Assembly: GCA_949524905.1 (NCBI GenBank) | Contig: CATINC010000017.1 | Span: 62,001-126,000 of the forward strand | Length of the DNA: 64,000 nucleotides | DNA from: Opitutia bacterium UBA7350 | Lineage (GTDB): Bacteria > Verrucomicrobiota > Verrucomicrobiia > Opitutales > Coraliomargaritaceae | Reading direction: 5' to 3' | In this document: one piece after another, positions 10,683 to 19,140 of the stretch | Layout of the letters: each line of letters opens with the position of its first letter | Numbering within the stretch: position 1 is the first letter of the stretch | The notes under the pieces: model-generated | The model's input: only the letters and a program-made list of their open reading frames with translations | What the model was told of the DNA's origin: nothing | Database searches by the model: none | Translations under genes and position numbers: made by a program

Positions 10683-11933
10683 ATGATATTTGTATTAATT
10701 TTTCTAATAGTCTATGCCTTGTTAGTTTTTGGTGAGACTAGTTTAGTCATGATACGTTATGGGAAGGTAGCGCGTGTGACTCTGGAGAAATTAAAATGCC
10801 GTAAGGGGCTTTTGAAAATAATTCTAGAGGGGAAACAAGCAGCAGAAGCGCTGCGTTTTGGTAAGGTTTTTTGCGTGATGGGCTTAGGGTTTCAGATTTG
10901 CTTTTTTGTATGGAAACTTTTGCCGCAAGCAAGTTTTGCGGCTTGGGTCATTTATCTCTTAATAGGTACAACAACACTGTTATTGATTTATTGCTTGGGT
11001 GAATTTTTGCCGAGGGCATTAGCATTGCGGTATCCCGCAAAGGCACTTCGGCTCGGTGCGCCTGTTTTGGCACTATTTAAATTACTACTCGTACCCATGA
11101 GAAAGTTCTCTCTTGAGCGAGTTATTTTTAAATGGTTAAAGGTAACCGATGTATTACCCAATCCTCTAGATATTGGAGTGCAGTTACGTGCTTTAGGTCA
11201 TGATAATACTACCCTCACGCTGGTTGTGCGCTCCATAATTAATCGATCGATCCAAATGCAAGATTTGGTCGTGCATGATGTGTTGTTGCCGCGCAATGAG
11301 GTAATCTTTTATGATTTAAACGAAGATGTGACAACTAACCTTGAGCGTATGAAACGCGCGGGACATACGCGTTACCCACTCTGCCGAGGAGACTTGGATG
11401 AGTGCCAAGGAATTATCCACATTAAAGATATTTTCCGTAGCGAAGAAGGCGAGCTATTGGTCAAACCGGATGCATTAATGCGACCAACGGCTAGTTTTCT
11501 GCTTGAAACTCCACTCGAGGATGCGCTGCAGCGGATGCTAAGAACTAAAATTCATATGGGATTGGTGCATGATGATTTTGGGGGTGTACTTGGTGTGGTG
11601 ACATTGGAAAGAATACTTGAGGAATTGGTGGGCGACATTCAGGACGAATTTGATAGCGAAGATGATCCTATTGAGGAATTGCAGGAGTCTGAACAGTACC
11701 TGATCTCTGGTCAGGCACCCATCCACGAAGTAGAATCGCGCTTGGGTGTGGAAGTTATCAATCAAGCGGTTTCCACTTTTGGGGGACTGATTGCCAGTGA
11801 ATTGGGGCGAATTCCAGAGGCAGGCGAATTACTGGAAGTCTCTGGTATGCGCATTGAGATTACACGAGTCGATGACCGGCGTATTCTTACCACACGCGTA
11901 AAGCTAGTAGCAGTGCCTGACGAGCAGACTTAA
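10683..11933 (+). CDS. CorC/HlyC-type CNNM and CBS domain membrane protein
   Basis: Inner-membrane protein of the CNNM/CorC family, linked to magnesium and cobalt transport in other bacteria. The 416 residues comprise an N-terminal CNNM (DUF21) region with three to four hydrophobic segments (about 1-140), a CBS-pair region at about 190-315 (containing MKRAGHTRYPLC and the EERIL-like VVTLERILEELVG stretch), and a C-terminal CorC/HlyC domain at about 335-410. ATG 10683 is chosen over the TTG at 10680. The last 4 bases (TTAA) overlap the convergent TPR gene. Substrate and direction of transport are unknown; older 'hemolysin' labels for the family are misleading. Confidence 0.85.
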   Translation: MIFVLIFLIVYALLVFGETSLVMIRYGKVARVTLEKLKCRKGLLKIILEGKQAAEALRFGKVFCVMGLGFQICFFVWKLLPQASFAAWVIYLLIGTTTLLLIYCLGEFLPRALALRYPAKALRLGAPVLALFKLLLVPMRKFSLERVIFKWLKVTDVLPNPLDIGVQLRALGHDNTTLTLVVRSIINRSIQMQDLVVHDVLLPRNEVIFYDLNEDVTTNLERMKRAGHTRYPLCRGDLDECQGIIHIKDIFRSEEGELLVKPDALMRPTASFLLETPLEDALQRMLRTKIHMGLVHDDFGGVLGVVTLERILEELVGDIQDEFDSEDDPIEELQESEQYLISGQAPIHEVESRLGVEVINQAVSTFGGLIASELGRIPEAGELLEVSGMRIEITRVDDRRILTTRVKLVAVPDEQT

Positions 11934-13606
11934 ATTTGTTCGGATTTAAAGCGAGTTACGGTCTCGGCATTTTGTCGCAGCATGGAGCTTAGCTCAATCA
12001 GAAGACTTTCACGATTAGGCGTAAAAATAAAGCGATCGCTTCCTAGTTTACGATATGCTTCTAGAATAATTTCGGGTTGAGGTCTACGCATTTGTAGGAA
12101 GCGCTTTAGAAGCCCATTTAAATTTTCGGTATATTCCAAACCCAGCTCTAACTTTATTAGTTCAGCGAGTACGCGTTGGTTAGCTGGACTTTGCTTGTAA
12201 GCTTCGAGGAGCACTAATCGTGCATTACTCAGTTCGTTGATTTTTATTAAACGACTTGCCACTGCATAGAATTGGGCGGGGCCAACATTCTCACTGGTTA
12301 AAAACTCATTGAGATAAATGTCACCGAAGTCAGGGCGATTGATTCCGTAGGAGGCGACCGCTCGTAAGCTGTTAAAAATATCGCTACGTTTGCTCAGCCA
12401 GTCTGGGCGCTCTTTGTCCAGTTCTCCTGCAAATGAGAGGGCGCCTTCGTAGTCTTTGTAAACTAGGTGGGCTTCAATCATTAATAGTGCGAAAGCATCC
12501 ACATTAAACTCGTTTTCTAATGCCTTCTCATAGCAGTGCCGTGCGAGTTCGATATTGCCGGTATCGGCCGCAAAGTTTGCTATTGATTGAAGTGCATTAG
12601 CATCATCTCCAAATTGCCTTAGAACACGCTTAATTTCACGCTCTTCTCGCACGGTGTCGCTACTTTTATTATAAATGTAAAGAAGCTCGATGCGAGGATT
12701 TGGGCTTAATGGATTGGCAAGATTGCGCATAATCGCATATTTTCTTGCTTCTTCGTTTTGGTTTAATTCGCGATGATAACGACTTAACTGAAGTAAAATG
12801 TCTTCGGTGTTTTGAAATTTCTTCAAATTGAGTTTCAATTTCCTAATTGCCGTCTGATGTTGCCCTCGATTCCAATTAATCTGGGCGGACAAAAGGACGC
12901 CTTCCACGGAAGCATTGAGCTCATAAATGGTGATGTAGTCGTCAGCACGATCGTAATTTCCACGGAGGAAATTTGCTTGAGCGGCACCAAAGGACAAAAT
13001 TCGATTCTTGTCTGTTATCTCAGGCTCTTCAGGGAGGTAGGTGTCTGCGATTTCTTGTATCTCAGCATCCATCTGATGGCTTAAAAACAAGCGTAAGGTC
13101 GTCTTTAAGTAATCTAGATTATCAACACCTCCATGCTCTAATCCTTGTTGTAGTAACTGGGTTGCAATGTCAGTACGTTTAATAATCTTGTCGTAAAAAT
13201 CTGCTAGCAGGATACGACCTTCCAAATTATCGGGCGATCGAGTCACCCCAAGGCGCAAAAAGGTTAGCGCCTCGCGGTATTCGCCTGCTTCTAGTTGTTG
13301 AATTCCTTTTTCTACATGGAAATCCCCCATTTCCTTTCGATGTTCATCAAGTCGAAAGGGTAGAGTCACCATTCCACCAAAAGATACGGTCTCATAGTCT
13401 TTTTTGTGTTTAAACCATAAGTAAAGAACCCCTGCGGTCGTTATCCATGCGGTCGCAAATAAGGCTAGAAAAACGCTGATTAAACGCATCCATCGTAAGG
13501 AAACCGTTATTTGTCCGTCAGGGCGCCTTTTTTGTATTGCAAACCCAAATAATATTGAGCGTTCAAGGGTTGCTGCTTTTGGCTTATTTTTAATATTATT
13601 CATCAT
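11930..13606 (-). CDS. Membrane-anchored TPR protein of the export locus
   Basis: A 558-residue protein with a cytoplasmic N-terminal tail, one membrane helix at about 44-67 and a long periplasmic alpha-helical region of repeated 34-residue-like units. Examples start at about 97 (GIQQLEAGEYREALTFLRLG) and recur through residue 500. TPR proteins of this layout accompany Wza/Wzc exopolysaccharide exporters, including exosortase-linked clusters, where they may scaffold the machinery. It is divergent from the outer-membrane barrel gene at 13769, so the two share a 162-base promoter region. ATG 13606 is followed by a second ATG at 13603 that could equally serve. No enzymatic motif is seen. Confidence 0.75.
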   Translation of the reverse strand: MMNNIKNKPKAATLERSILFGFAIQKRRPDGQITVSLRWMRLISVFLALFATAWITTAGVLYLWFKHKKDYETVSFGGMVTLPFRLDEHRKEMGDFHVEKGIQQLEAGEYREALTFLRLGVTRSPDNLEGRILLADFYDKIIKRTDIATQLLQQGLEHGGVDNLDYLKTTLRLFLSHQMDAEIQEIADTYLPEEPEITDKNRILSFGAAQANFLRGNYDRADDYITIYELNASVEGVLLSAQINWNRGQHQTAIRKLKLNLKKFQNTEDILLQLSRYHRELNQNEEARKYAIMRNLANPLSPNPRIELLYIYNKSSDTVREEREIKRVLRQFGDDANALQSIANFAADTGNIELARHCYEKALENEFNVDAFALLMIEAHLVYKDYEGALSFAGELDKERPDWLSKRSDIFNSLRAVASYGINRPDFGDIYLNEFLTSENVGPAQFYAVASRLIKINELSNARLVLLEAYKQSPANQRVLAELIKLELGLEYTENLNGLLKRFLQMRRPQPEIILEAYRKLGSDRFIFTPNRESLLIELSSMLRQNAETVTRFKSEQI

Positions 13607-13768
13607 TTTGCTGCAAAAAAGTTATAATGTAAAAAAATTACCTACGGTTCATTAAAATTCAACATAAATCTGCTGTACCGGCTTATTTAAAGCAATTTAA
13701 AGAAATTATAGTATTAAAGTGAGATATTATTGTTGACCTTTAAAGTTAAAAACCCACAAGTAAAAGCT
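13607..13768. promoter_or_regulatory. AT-rich divergent promoter region of the export locus
   Basis: This 162-base gap separates the TPR gene (left) from the barrel gene (right) and must carry both promoters. It is clearly more AT-rich than the flanking genes and has a TATAAT at 13623-13628, but I found no well-spaced -35/-10 pair and no convincing operator palindrome. Confidence 0.4.
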
Positions 13769-14917
13769 ATGATTCTGAAAAATTTAAAATTTTCACTGTT
13801 ACCTCTAGTATTTTTGCTGACAATGCATTCATCCCAAGGAGCACCACTAATGTCCATAGGCGACGTGGGAACTGTTTCTTTTACGGGTCAGACGGTTGCA
13901 AAATGGGATAGTAATATATTTAGACAGGAAAATGGTGAAGTTAGCGATAAAAGCTTAACGTTTTCTCCAGGTCTATCTGCGATTTTTGGTCGTAATGCGA
14001 GTAATTTGGACATTGGCGCATCTACAAGTTTAGACTTTGTGAGATACCAAGACAGAGATGAGCTTGATTCAGAGTTATTTCATTTTCAAACGACTGCCGC
14101 ATATCAATCAGGGCGCATACAATCATCGGCAATGTATAGCTTTGATGAAAGTAAATCTAATAATGAACTCACCAACGTCGCGGGTGACTTAGTCGAAAGG
14201 GAATCAGAAAAAATCAATCTCAGTGCTGAGTATACCCTTTCTCCTAAGTTTAGTTTCAAACTAGGTCATGAGATTGACGATGCTGTTTACACAGGCACCT
14301 ATGCTGCTACCTTTAGCGATAGAGCCTATACTAGGACACCGGTAAATGTCTTTTATGAACTTACGCCCAAACTCGACTTAAGTTTTGGTTATGTACGAGC
14401 TGATATTGATGTTGATGGTTCAAGTAATGATGCCACTACTGATACCTTCAATGTTGGTTTTCGTGGTGAATTACTGCCCAAGCTAACTGGAAATTTAAAA
14501 GTAGGTTTTGTCGATTATGAAAACGAAGGTGGTACACGCGATGAGACTACTCTCAGCCTGAAAGCAGACTTAAATTGGAAAGTCAGTAGCAAAATATCAC
14601 ATCGACTGGATTTATTTCGTGACTTCGATGCCGCATCAACCGGTTTTGGAACAGCAGAGACTAAAGTTAGATGGAATACTTCTTACGCGCTTGATAGTAA
14701 GACTTTATTAAGCGGTAGGGTTGGTTACAACATTCGCGATTACTTGAGCAGCAATCGTGAGGATAGTCTGCTAACGCTTGGCTTGAATGGTTCTTACAGA
14801 TTAAATAATTATTGGAACCTTAATGCAGGTTATGTTTTCTCAAAGAATGATTCTAACCTAGATGGATCAAGTTATGATGATAACATTATAACCTTCTCTG
14901 CTGCAATCACTTATTAA
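13769..14917 (+). CDS. Outer-membrane beta-barrel protein of the export locus
   Basis: A 382-residue secreted protein. From ATG 13769 it starts with a signal peptide (MILKNLKFSLLPLVFLLTM, cleavage near residues 22-25). The rest is built of alternating polar/hydrophobic strands with frequent aromatic girdle residues and acidic turns, ending in a terminal Tyr, as expected for a BAM-inserted barrel. It resembles the outer-membrane proteins found in exosortase/exopolysaccharide clusters. Wza- and Wzc-type genes follow on the same strand after a strong hairpin at 14947. The function (secretion pore or structural porin) is unknown. The frame opens at TTG 13730, but that start would place 13 residues before the signal peptide. 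Confidence 0.75.
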   Translation: MILKNLKFSLLPLVFLLTMHSSQGAPLMSIGDVGTVSFTGQTVAKWDSNIFRQENGEVSDKSLTFSPGLSAIFGRNASNLDIGASTSLDFVRYQDRDELDSELFHFQTTAAYQSGRIQSSAMYSFDESKSNNELTNVAGDLVERESEKINLSAEYTLSPKFSFKLGHEIDDAVYTGTYAATFSDRAYTRTPVNVFYELTPKLDLSFGYVRADIDVDGSSNDATTDTFNVGFRGELLPKLTGNLKVGFVDYENEGGTRDETTLSLKADLNWKVSSKISHRLDLFRDFDAASTGFGTAETKVRWNTSYALDSKTLLSGRVGYNIRDYLSSNREDSLLTLGLNGSYRLNNYWNLNAGYVFSKNDSNLDGSSYDDNIITFSAAITY

Positions 14918-14946
14918 AATTGAACTTAACTAGTTCTTACTGGTCT

Positions 14947-14974
14947 AAAAATGCCTCCTAGGAGGCATTTTTTT
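14947..14974 (+). terminator. Perfect-palindrome intrinsic terminator overlapping the wza-type leader
   Basis: A 26-base perfect palindrome centred at 14959/14960 (CCTCC/GGAGG core, A-tract before, seven Ts at 14968-14974) is a textbook intrinsic terminator for the barrel gene. It ends only 6 bases before the ATG of the export gene, and its right arm contains AGGAGG at 14960-14965. Confidence 0.8.
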
Positions 14975-14980
14975 AGTATT

Positions 14981-15613
14981 ATGAAAAGCATGAAGTTATT
15001 TACATTTATTATTACCGCATTCTTCATTCAGAATTTAGTTGCGCAAGAGACAAGTGGTAACAGCAGTTATGGTGATAATAATGCTTCTGCCTCATCCTCC
15101 TCTTATGGCATAGCTGTAGGTGAGAATTATATTCTTAAAACCTCAGACGTGATTGAACTGCAGGTCTACCAAGAAAGAGATCTTACAAAAGCAGTGCGTA
15201 TTGAAGGTGATGGCACCGTAGCTTTAGCACTTATAGGTAAGGTAAAACTGGCAGGTATGACCGTTGCAGAAGCCCAATCTTTGGTGACAGACCTATACAA
15301 CCGTGATTATCTTGTTGATCCTCAAGTAGCACTCCAAATTGTCGAATTTGCACCTAAATTCGTACATGTTTTGGGTATGGTTGGTTACCCTGGTAAAGTG
15401 CCGATGCCGCCAGACTCAGATTTAACCCTAATTGATGCAATATCACAAGCAAGGGGAGTGACGCGACTAGGGAATGCTAAGAAAGTGCGCATAAAGCGCA
15501 ACGATGGAACTAAACCTTTTGACGTAAATTATGACGAAATTCGTCGGGGTGAAGCAAAGGACATTATACTCAATGAAGGGGACACTATTACCATCCCAGA
15601 ACGGATCATCTAA
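14981..15613 (+). CDS. Wza-type polysaccharide export protein
   Basis: Periplasmic/outer-membrane protein of the polysaccharide export family, which forms the channel through which chains cross the envelope. From ATG 14981 it has 210 residues: a signal peptide (about 1-22, ending FIQNLVAQ), a Ser/Tyr/Gly/Asn-rich linker at about 23-45, the Poly_export domain at about 46-125 (YILKTSDVIELQVYQERDL), and a SLBB domain at about 126-205 (VHVLGMVGYPGKVPMP). No lipobox cysteine is present, unlike classical Wza. The autokinase gene follows 14 bases later. The frame is open from 14951, but that start lies inside the terminator hairpin. Confidence 0.88.
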   Translation: MKSMKLFTFIITAFFIQNLVAQETSGNSSYGDNNASASSSSYGIAVGENYILKTSDVIELQVYQERDLTKAVRIEGDGTVALALIGKVKLAGMTVAEAQSLVTDLYNRDYLVDPQVALQIVEFAPKFVHVLGMVGYPGKVPMPPDSDLTLIDAISQARGVTRLGNAKKVRIKRNDGTKPFDVNYDEIRRGEAKDIILNEGDTITIPERII

Positions 15614-15627
15614 AAACAAATTTCAAA

Positions 15628-18003
15628 ATGAAGAATAACTACGTAAAAGGAGGGCCAGACCCCAATACAGGTGGCTATGGAGGCTACGGTTATGGTTACG
15701 GATCAGGCGGCAATTACGGATCAGGCGGCAATTACGGATATGGCGGCAATTACGGATATGGCGGCTATGGTTCTGAAGGCTATGGTAATTCCGGACCACG
15801 TCGTACGGCGCGTGATTATGTCCTCATGTTTCGAGAGCGGGTATGGTTTCTCATTGTTGCTTTCTTTATCATCTTTTCCGGGTCGATTCTTTATACATTT
15901 AATAAGACAAAAATTTACACCGCAGTTGCCACTATGCAGGTTCTCAGGGATGATCCTGCTGCAATTGAGGAGGGCGAAGAGATGGAGCCCAATCAAATTC
16001 GCAGTGCAGAAGATTTAAACACTCAAATCAGTGTTTTGAGTAGTTTGTCAATAATTCAGGGGGTTCAGCAGCGTCTTCAAGAAGATGAACTAAAACGCTT
16101 CATGGCACCCTACCAGGATGCTTTTACCTTTACAGGAGCGTTAACGCCAGGAGATGTTTTAGGTAAGAATAGAAAAGTGATTCCTCAGCGTATGAGTCTC
16201 ATGGTTAACATAGCTTATACGCATCCGGATCCCATCATTGCAGCACGAGTGGCTAATCTTTTTGCGGAAGAATTTATCAATCATAATTTAACTAAGAGCA
16301 TTGATGCAGCCATGAAGGCGGTTGAAGATTTGCGAGTTCGTGCGGACCAGCAAAGAGAGCGTGTTGAAGAACTTGAATTGGATTTAGCTGAGTATCGCGA
16401 AAAACATAATGCTGTATCTTTGGATCAGCAGGAAAATATTGCCGGCGAACAGCTCAGAACCTTAAACGCAATTAAGTCTGAAAATAAAAATAATTTTGAT
16501 ATTGCCGAAACCAAGTGGAATTTAGTTGAAACATATCGTCGTGAAAAGCGAGATTTGTGGGAATTAGCATTCATAGCAGAGCAATCACGTGTAGCCTACC
16601 TGTTGCAGGCTATTTCTGGCGCAAAAATTGAAATTTCATCTCTTGGTAAACGCTACCGAGATAAACACCCTACGATGATATCTCTAAATCAGACCTTACG
16701 TGAATCTGAATCAGAGCTTTCACTTGCGGTTGAGAATGCAGTTGAAAAAATTTATGCTAATTATTCAGAAGCTAAAGAGAATTTTGAAGTCGCCAGTAAA
16801 CGACTTGCGGAAAAAGAAAAAGAACTGATTGCACTGAGCAAAACAGGTGTTGAGTACAACACACTCTCACGAGAATTTGACGTACAACAAGGATTTCTGC
16901 AAGCGATTGTAAGTCGCATGACTATGCAGAAAACTTTGGTAAATCTAAAAAATCCAAATGCTCGTATTATAGATAAAGCCTTGCCTCCAATTCGGCACTC
17001 TTCGCCTAACATTTTAATTAACTTATTGGCTGGGGCTTTCGGCGGAATCACTACAGGAATTTCATTGGTCTTAATCGTCTCATTTCTTGATGATCGGATT
17101 AAAAGTGCTTTCGATATTGAAAGTTCTGTCGGGCTCTCATTGCTTGGGGTGATCACCAAAATCAAGAAGCTCGACACGGCATCTAAGGCACAAGCAGTTG
17201 CTTCAAATGCAGATCGGCATGTTACCGAGACTTTTAGATCAATTTACTCATCGCTTCGACTGAGCGAAGAAAGTAAAAACGCTAAGGTTATCCTCACTAC
17301 CAGTACAGTTCCCAGTGAAGGCAAATCATTTATCAGTTCGAATATGGCGCTGACCTTCGCAAATCACGGTGACAAAACATTGCTATTGGATGGTGACTTG
17401 CGCCTTCCTAATGTGGCTAATTCTATGCAGCTAGAAAATGAGAAAGGGCTTTTGAATCATATTCAATCAAAAGACAATCTGGATGATTTGATCATCAAAG
17501 AAGTTTACCCCAACCTCGATGTTTTACCCACGGGCGGAAAGTCAAAAAACCCGACCCAAATACTCAATGGGTCTGAATTTCATGACATGATCGCTGAATT
17601 AAGAAATCGCTATGATCGCATAGTGATTGACTCCCCACCGCTGGCAGCCGTTAGCGATGCTTTAATTTTATTACCTTTAGTAGATGGCGTTATTTATGTC
17701 ATCAAGTTTAATGCTGTGAAGCGTAAAACTGCTATTGTTAATGTTCGTCGACTTTGGGAAACAAACGTCCCTGTTTTTGGCGCAATTTTGAATTATGTCT
17801 CCACCGCTATGTCGAGTTACTATTATTCACAGTACTCCGACAAGAGCTACAAGAACTATTATACGTCTGCAGAAGATGAATTTGGCAACGATTTTGAGCC
17901 CCTTGTTGACGATAGCCAAGGGGAGGAATCAGACCTCGAAATCGCTGAAGAAGGACCTAAGGACGCAAAAGAAAGGGAGCACGATCTCAATCAAAGTACC
18001 TAG
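15628..18003 (+). CDS. Wzc-type chain-length/tyrosine autokinase with Gly/Tyr-rich N-terminus
   Basis: Inner-membrane polysaccharide co-polymerase fused to a BY-kinase; phosphorylation cycles of its tyrosine tail control chain export. In 791 residues it has: a Gly/Tyr/Asn-rich repeat segment (about 8-55) that normal Wzc proteins lack; a Wzz domain with the first membrane helix at about 70-92; a long coiled-coil region at about 230-430; a proline-rich motif ALPPIRHSSP before the second membrane helix at about 465-488; and the kinase with Walker A PSEGKS at 562-567, Walker A' LDGDLRLP near 587-594 and Walker B IVIDSPP near 665-671. The tail carries a Tyr cluster (SSYYYSQYSDKSYKNYY, about 728-744), the usual autophosphorylation site. 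A terminator follows at 18036. Confidence 0.92.
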   Translation: MKNNYVKGGPDPNTGGYGGYGYGYGSGGNYGSGGNYGYGGNYGYGGYGSEGYGNSGPRRTARDYVLMFRERVWFLIVAFFIIFSGSILYTFNKTKIYTAVATMQVLRDDPAAIEEGEEMEPNQIRSAEDLNTQISVLSSLSIIQGVQQRLQEDELKRFMAPYQDAFTFTGALTPGDVLGKNRKVIPQRMSLMVNIAYTHPDPIIAARVANLFAEEFINHNLTKSIDAAMKAVEDLRVRADQQRERVEELELDLAEYREKHNAVSLDQQENIAGEQLRTLNAIKSENKNNFDIAETKWNLVETYRREKRDLWELAFIAEQSRVAYLLQAISGAKIEISSLGKRYRDKHPTMISLNQTLRESESELSLAVENAVEKIYANYSEAKENFEVASKRLAEKEKELIALSKTGVEYNTLSREFDVQQGFLQAIVSRMTMQKTLVNLKNPNARIIDKALPPIRHSSPNILINLLAGAFGGITTGISLVLIVSFLDDRIKSAFDIESSVGLSLLGVITKIKKLDTASKAQAVASNADRHVTETFRSIYSSLRLSEESKNAKVILTTSTVPSEGKSFISSNMALTFANHGDKTLLLDGDLRLPNVANSMQLENEKGLLNHIQSKDNLDDLIIKEVYPNLDVLPTGGKSKNPTQILNGSEFHDMIAELRNRYDRIVIDSPPLAAVSDALILLPLVDGVIYVIKFNAVKRKTAIVNVRRLWETNVPVFGAILNYVSTAMSSYYYSQYSDKSYKNYYTSAEDEFGNDFEPLVDDSQGEESDLEIAEEGPKDAKEREHDLNQST
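15700..15771 (+). repeat. 18-bp in-frame tandem repeat in the autokinase gene
   Basis: Four 18-base units start at 15700, 15718, 15736 and 15754. Units 1 and 2 are identical (GGATCAGGCGGCAATTAC), unit 3 differs at two bases, and unit 4 has diverged at its end. They encode GSGGNY/GYGGNY hexapeptides. Near-identical DNA in adjacent units points to recent slippage or unequal exchange, and unit number may vary between strains. Confidence 0.85.
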
Positions 18004-18035
18004 CCTAGAAGAATTTAAATCTTTTTATAAGTAAA

Positions 18036-18066
18036 TAGCCCGATACAAATATCGGGTTATTTTTTT
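18036..18066 (+). terminator. Intrinsic terminator after the autokinase gene
   Basis: A 10-base stem (TAGCCCGATA with TATCGGGTTA, one G-T pair) around a 4-base loop is followed by a run of seven Ts at 18060-18066. It closes the export operon and may also slow transcripts arriving from the convergent tsaC side. Confidence 0.85.
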
Positions 18067-18069
18067 GCG

Positions 18070-19050
18070 CTATTTTGCAGCGGCACGCTTTAGGCGATCA
18101 TTAATGGCAAGCCCAATACCGCTATTTTCCGCAAGCTCTATCGTGATCTCCTTGTATTTCTGTTCGTCAAGATTCTGCAGTAATGCAAAAAGATTGTTTG
18201 CTGCCGTCTCCAAGCAACCGTCTTCGGAGAGCCAATGATAACCAGGGTGGTGGATTAATTTTTGCGACTTCTTGATAGACACAATGGCCTGCGATCCAGC
18301 AATTGTCTTTACTGCTTCAACCAAGGCCGTTTGATTTACAAGGTGAACTCTAGCTCTAGGGCTATAATGCTTACTTAGCAAACCGGGTGCGTTTTGAGCA
18401 CGATTCTCATTACGAGTAGTTGTTTGGACCAAAAGCGGGTAGTTGAGATGCTGCTCCAGCATAATTGGATCTATGGGTCCATAGCGTAGGAGCAAAGGCT
18501 TATTTTCATTGCGAGCGTCAATGATAGTGGATTCCACGCCATGCAAGGTACGACCACCATCCAGAATCGCAGTGATTTTTTCACCTAAAGTCCTTTTGAC
18601 ATGGGATGCTTCAGTCGGGCTCACATAGCCAAACGGATTAGCGCTTGGCGCGGCTAAGGGTACTTTAGAGATTTTAAGTAATTTCTGTAGTTCTGTTTGT
18701 GAAGGAACACGAATTGCTACGCTCTTTAAACCTGCAGTTACAATATCTGGGATAAGTGCTTTTTTTTGAGCAATGATTGTGAGCGGACCTGGCCAGAACT
18801 GTTTTGCTAAATGATCGATAAGGGAATTATTTACAATCAATTCTAAAGCAGCAGTGTAATCAAAGCAATGTACAATCAGTGGGTCAATTAGTGGCCGTCC
18901 TTTAATTTCAAAAATCTTACGTACGGCGGTCTCGCTCAAAGCATTACCCGCTAATCCATAAACAGTTTCGGTTGGAACAGCGACTATATCATCCTTCCGG
19001 ATCAGTTCTGCGCAAAGCTTTAGGTTTTTACTATTGGAGCTTAAAATCAT
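18070..19050 (-). CDS. tsaC: Threonylcarbamoyl-AMP synthase (TsaC/Sua5 type)
   Basis: Makes L-threonylcarbamoyladenylate for the t6A37 modification of ANN-decoding tRNAs, in the cytoplasm with TsaD/B/E. The 326 residues are the long Sua5 form: the YrdC domain (about 8-200) with PTETVYGLAGNA at 26-37 and the KGRP substrate motif near 50-53, then a C-terminal Sua5 domain introduced by SKHYSPRARVHLV. ATG 19050 fits the family start. It shares strand with rpsR, but rpsR has its own terminator in between. No odd features. Confidence 0.92.
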   Translation of the reverse strand: MILSSNSKNLKLCAELIRKDDIVAVPTETVYGLAGNALSETAVRKIFEIKGRPLIDPLIVHCFDYTAALELIVNNSLIDHLAKQFWPGPLTIIAQKKALIPDIVTAGLKSVAIRVPSQTELQKLLKISKVPLAAPSANPFGYVSPTEASHVKRTLGEKITAILDGGRTLHGVESTIIDARNENKPLLLRYGPIDPIMLEQHLNYPLLVQTTTRNENRAQNAPGLLSKHYSPRARVHLVNQTALVEAVKTIAGSQAIVSIKKSQKLIHHPGYHWLSEDGCLETAANNLFALLQNLDEQKYKEITIELAENSGIGLAINDRLKRAAAK

Positions 19051-19078
19051 ACTAGTAAGGCTTTGTGGACTTAGGTAT

Positions 19079-19112
19079 AAAAAATCCTTTCTGGCATAGC
19101 CAAGAAAGGATT
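19079..19112 (-). terminator. Intrinsic terminator of rpsR
   Basis: Read on the minus strand, AATCCTTTCTTGGC pairs with GCC(A)GAAAGGATT through a 3-base loop with one bulge, then a T-run. It lies 28 bases past the rpsR stop. Confidence 0.8.
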
Positions 19113-19140
19113 ACGAAGTTCTAGGTATGCCCGGCAGATA

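Noticed and set aside
13621-13636. Shared 15-mer between the export locus promoter region and the coaE upstream region (about 41241)
   Set aside because: An AT-rich 15-mer match between two places in 64 kb is expected by chance; no longer shared motif surrounds it.
15700-15771. The 18-bp repeats as a CRISPR array
   Set aside because: Units are back to back without spacers and are part of an open kinase reading frame; no cas genes are present.
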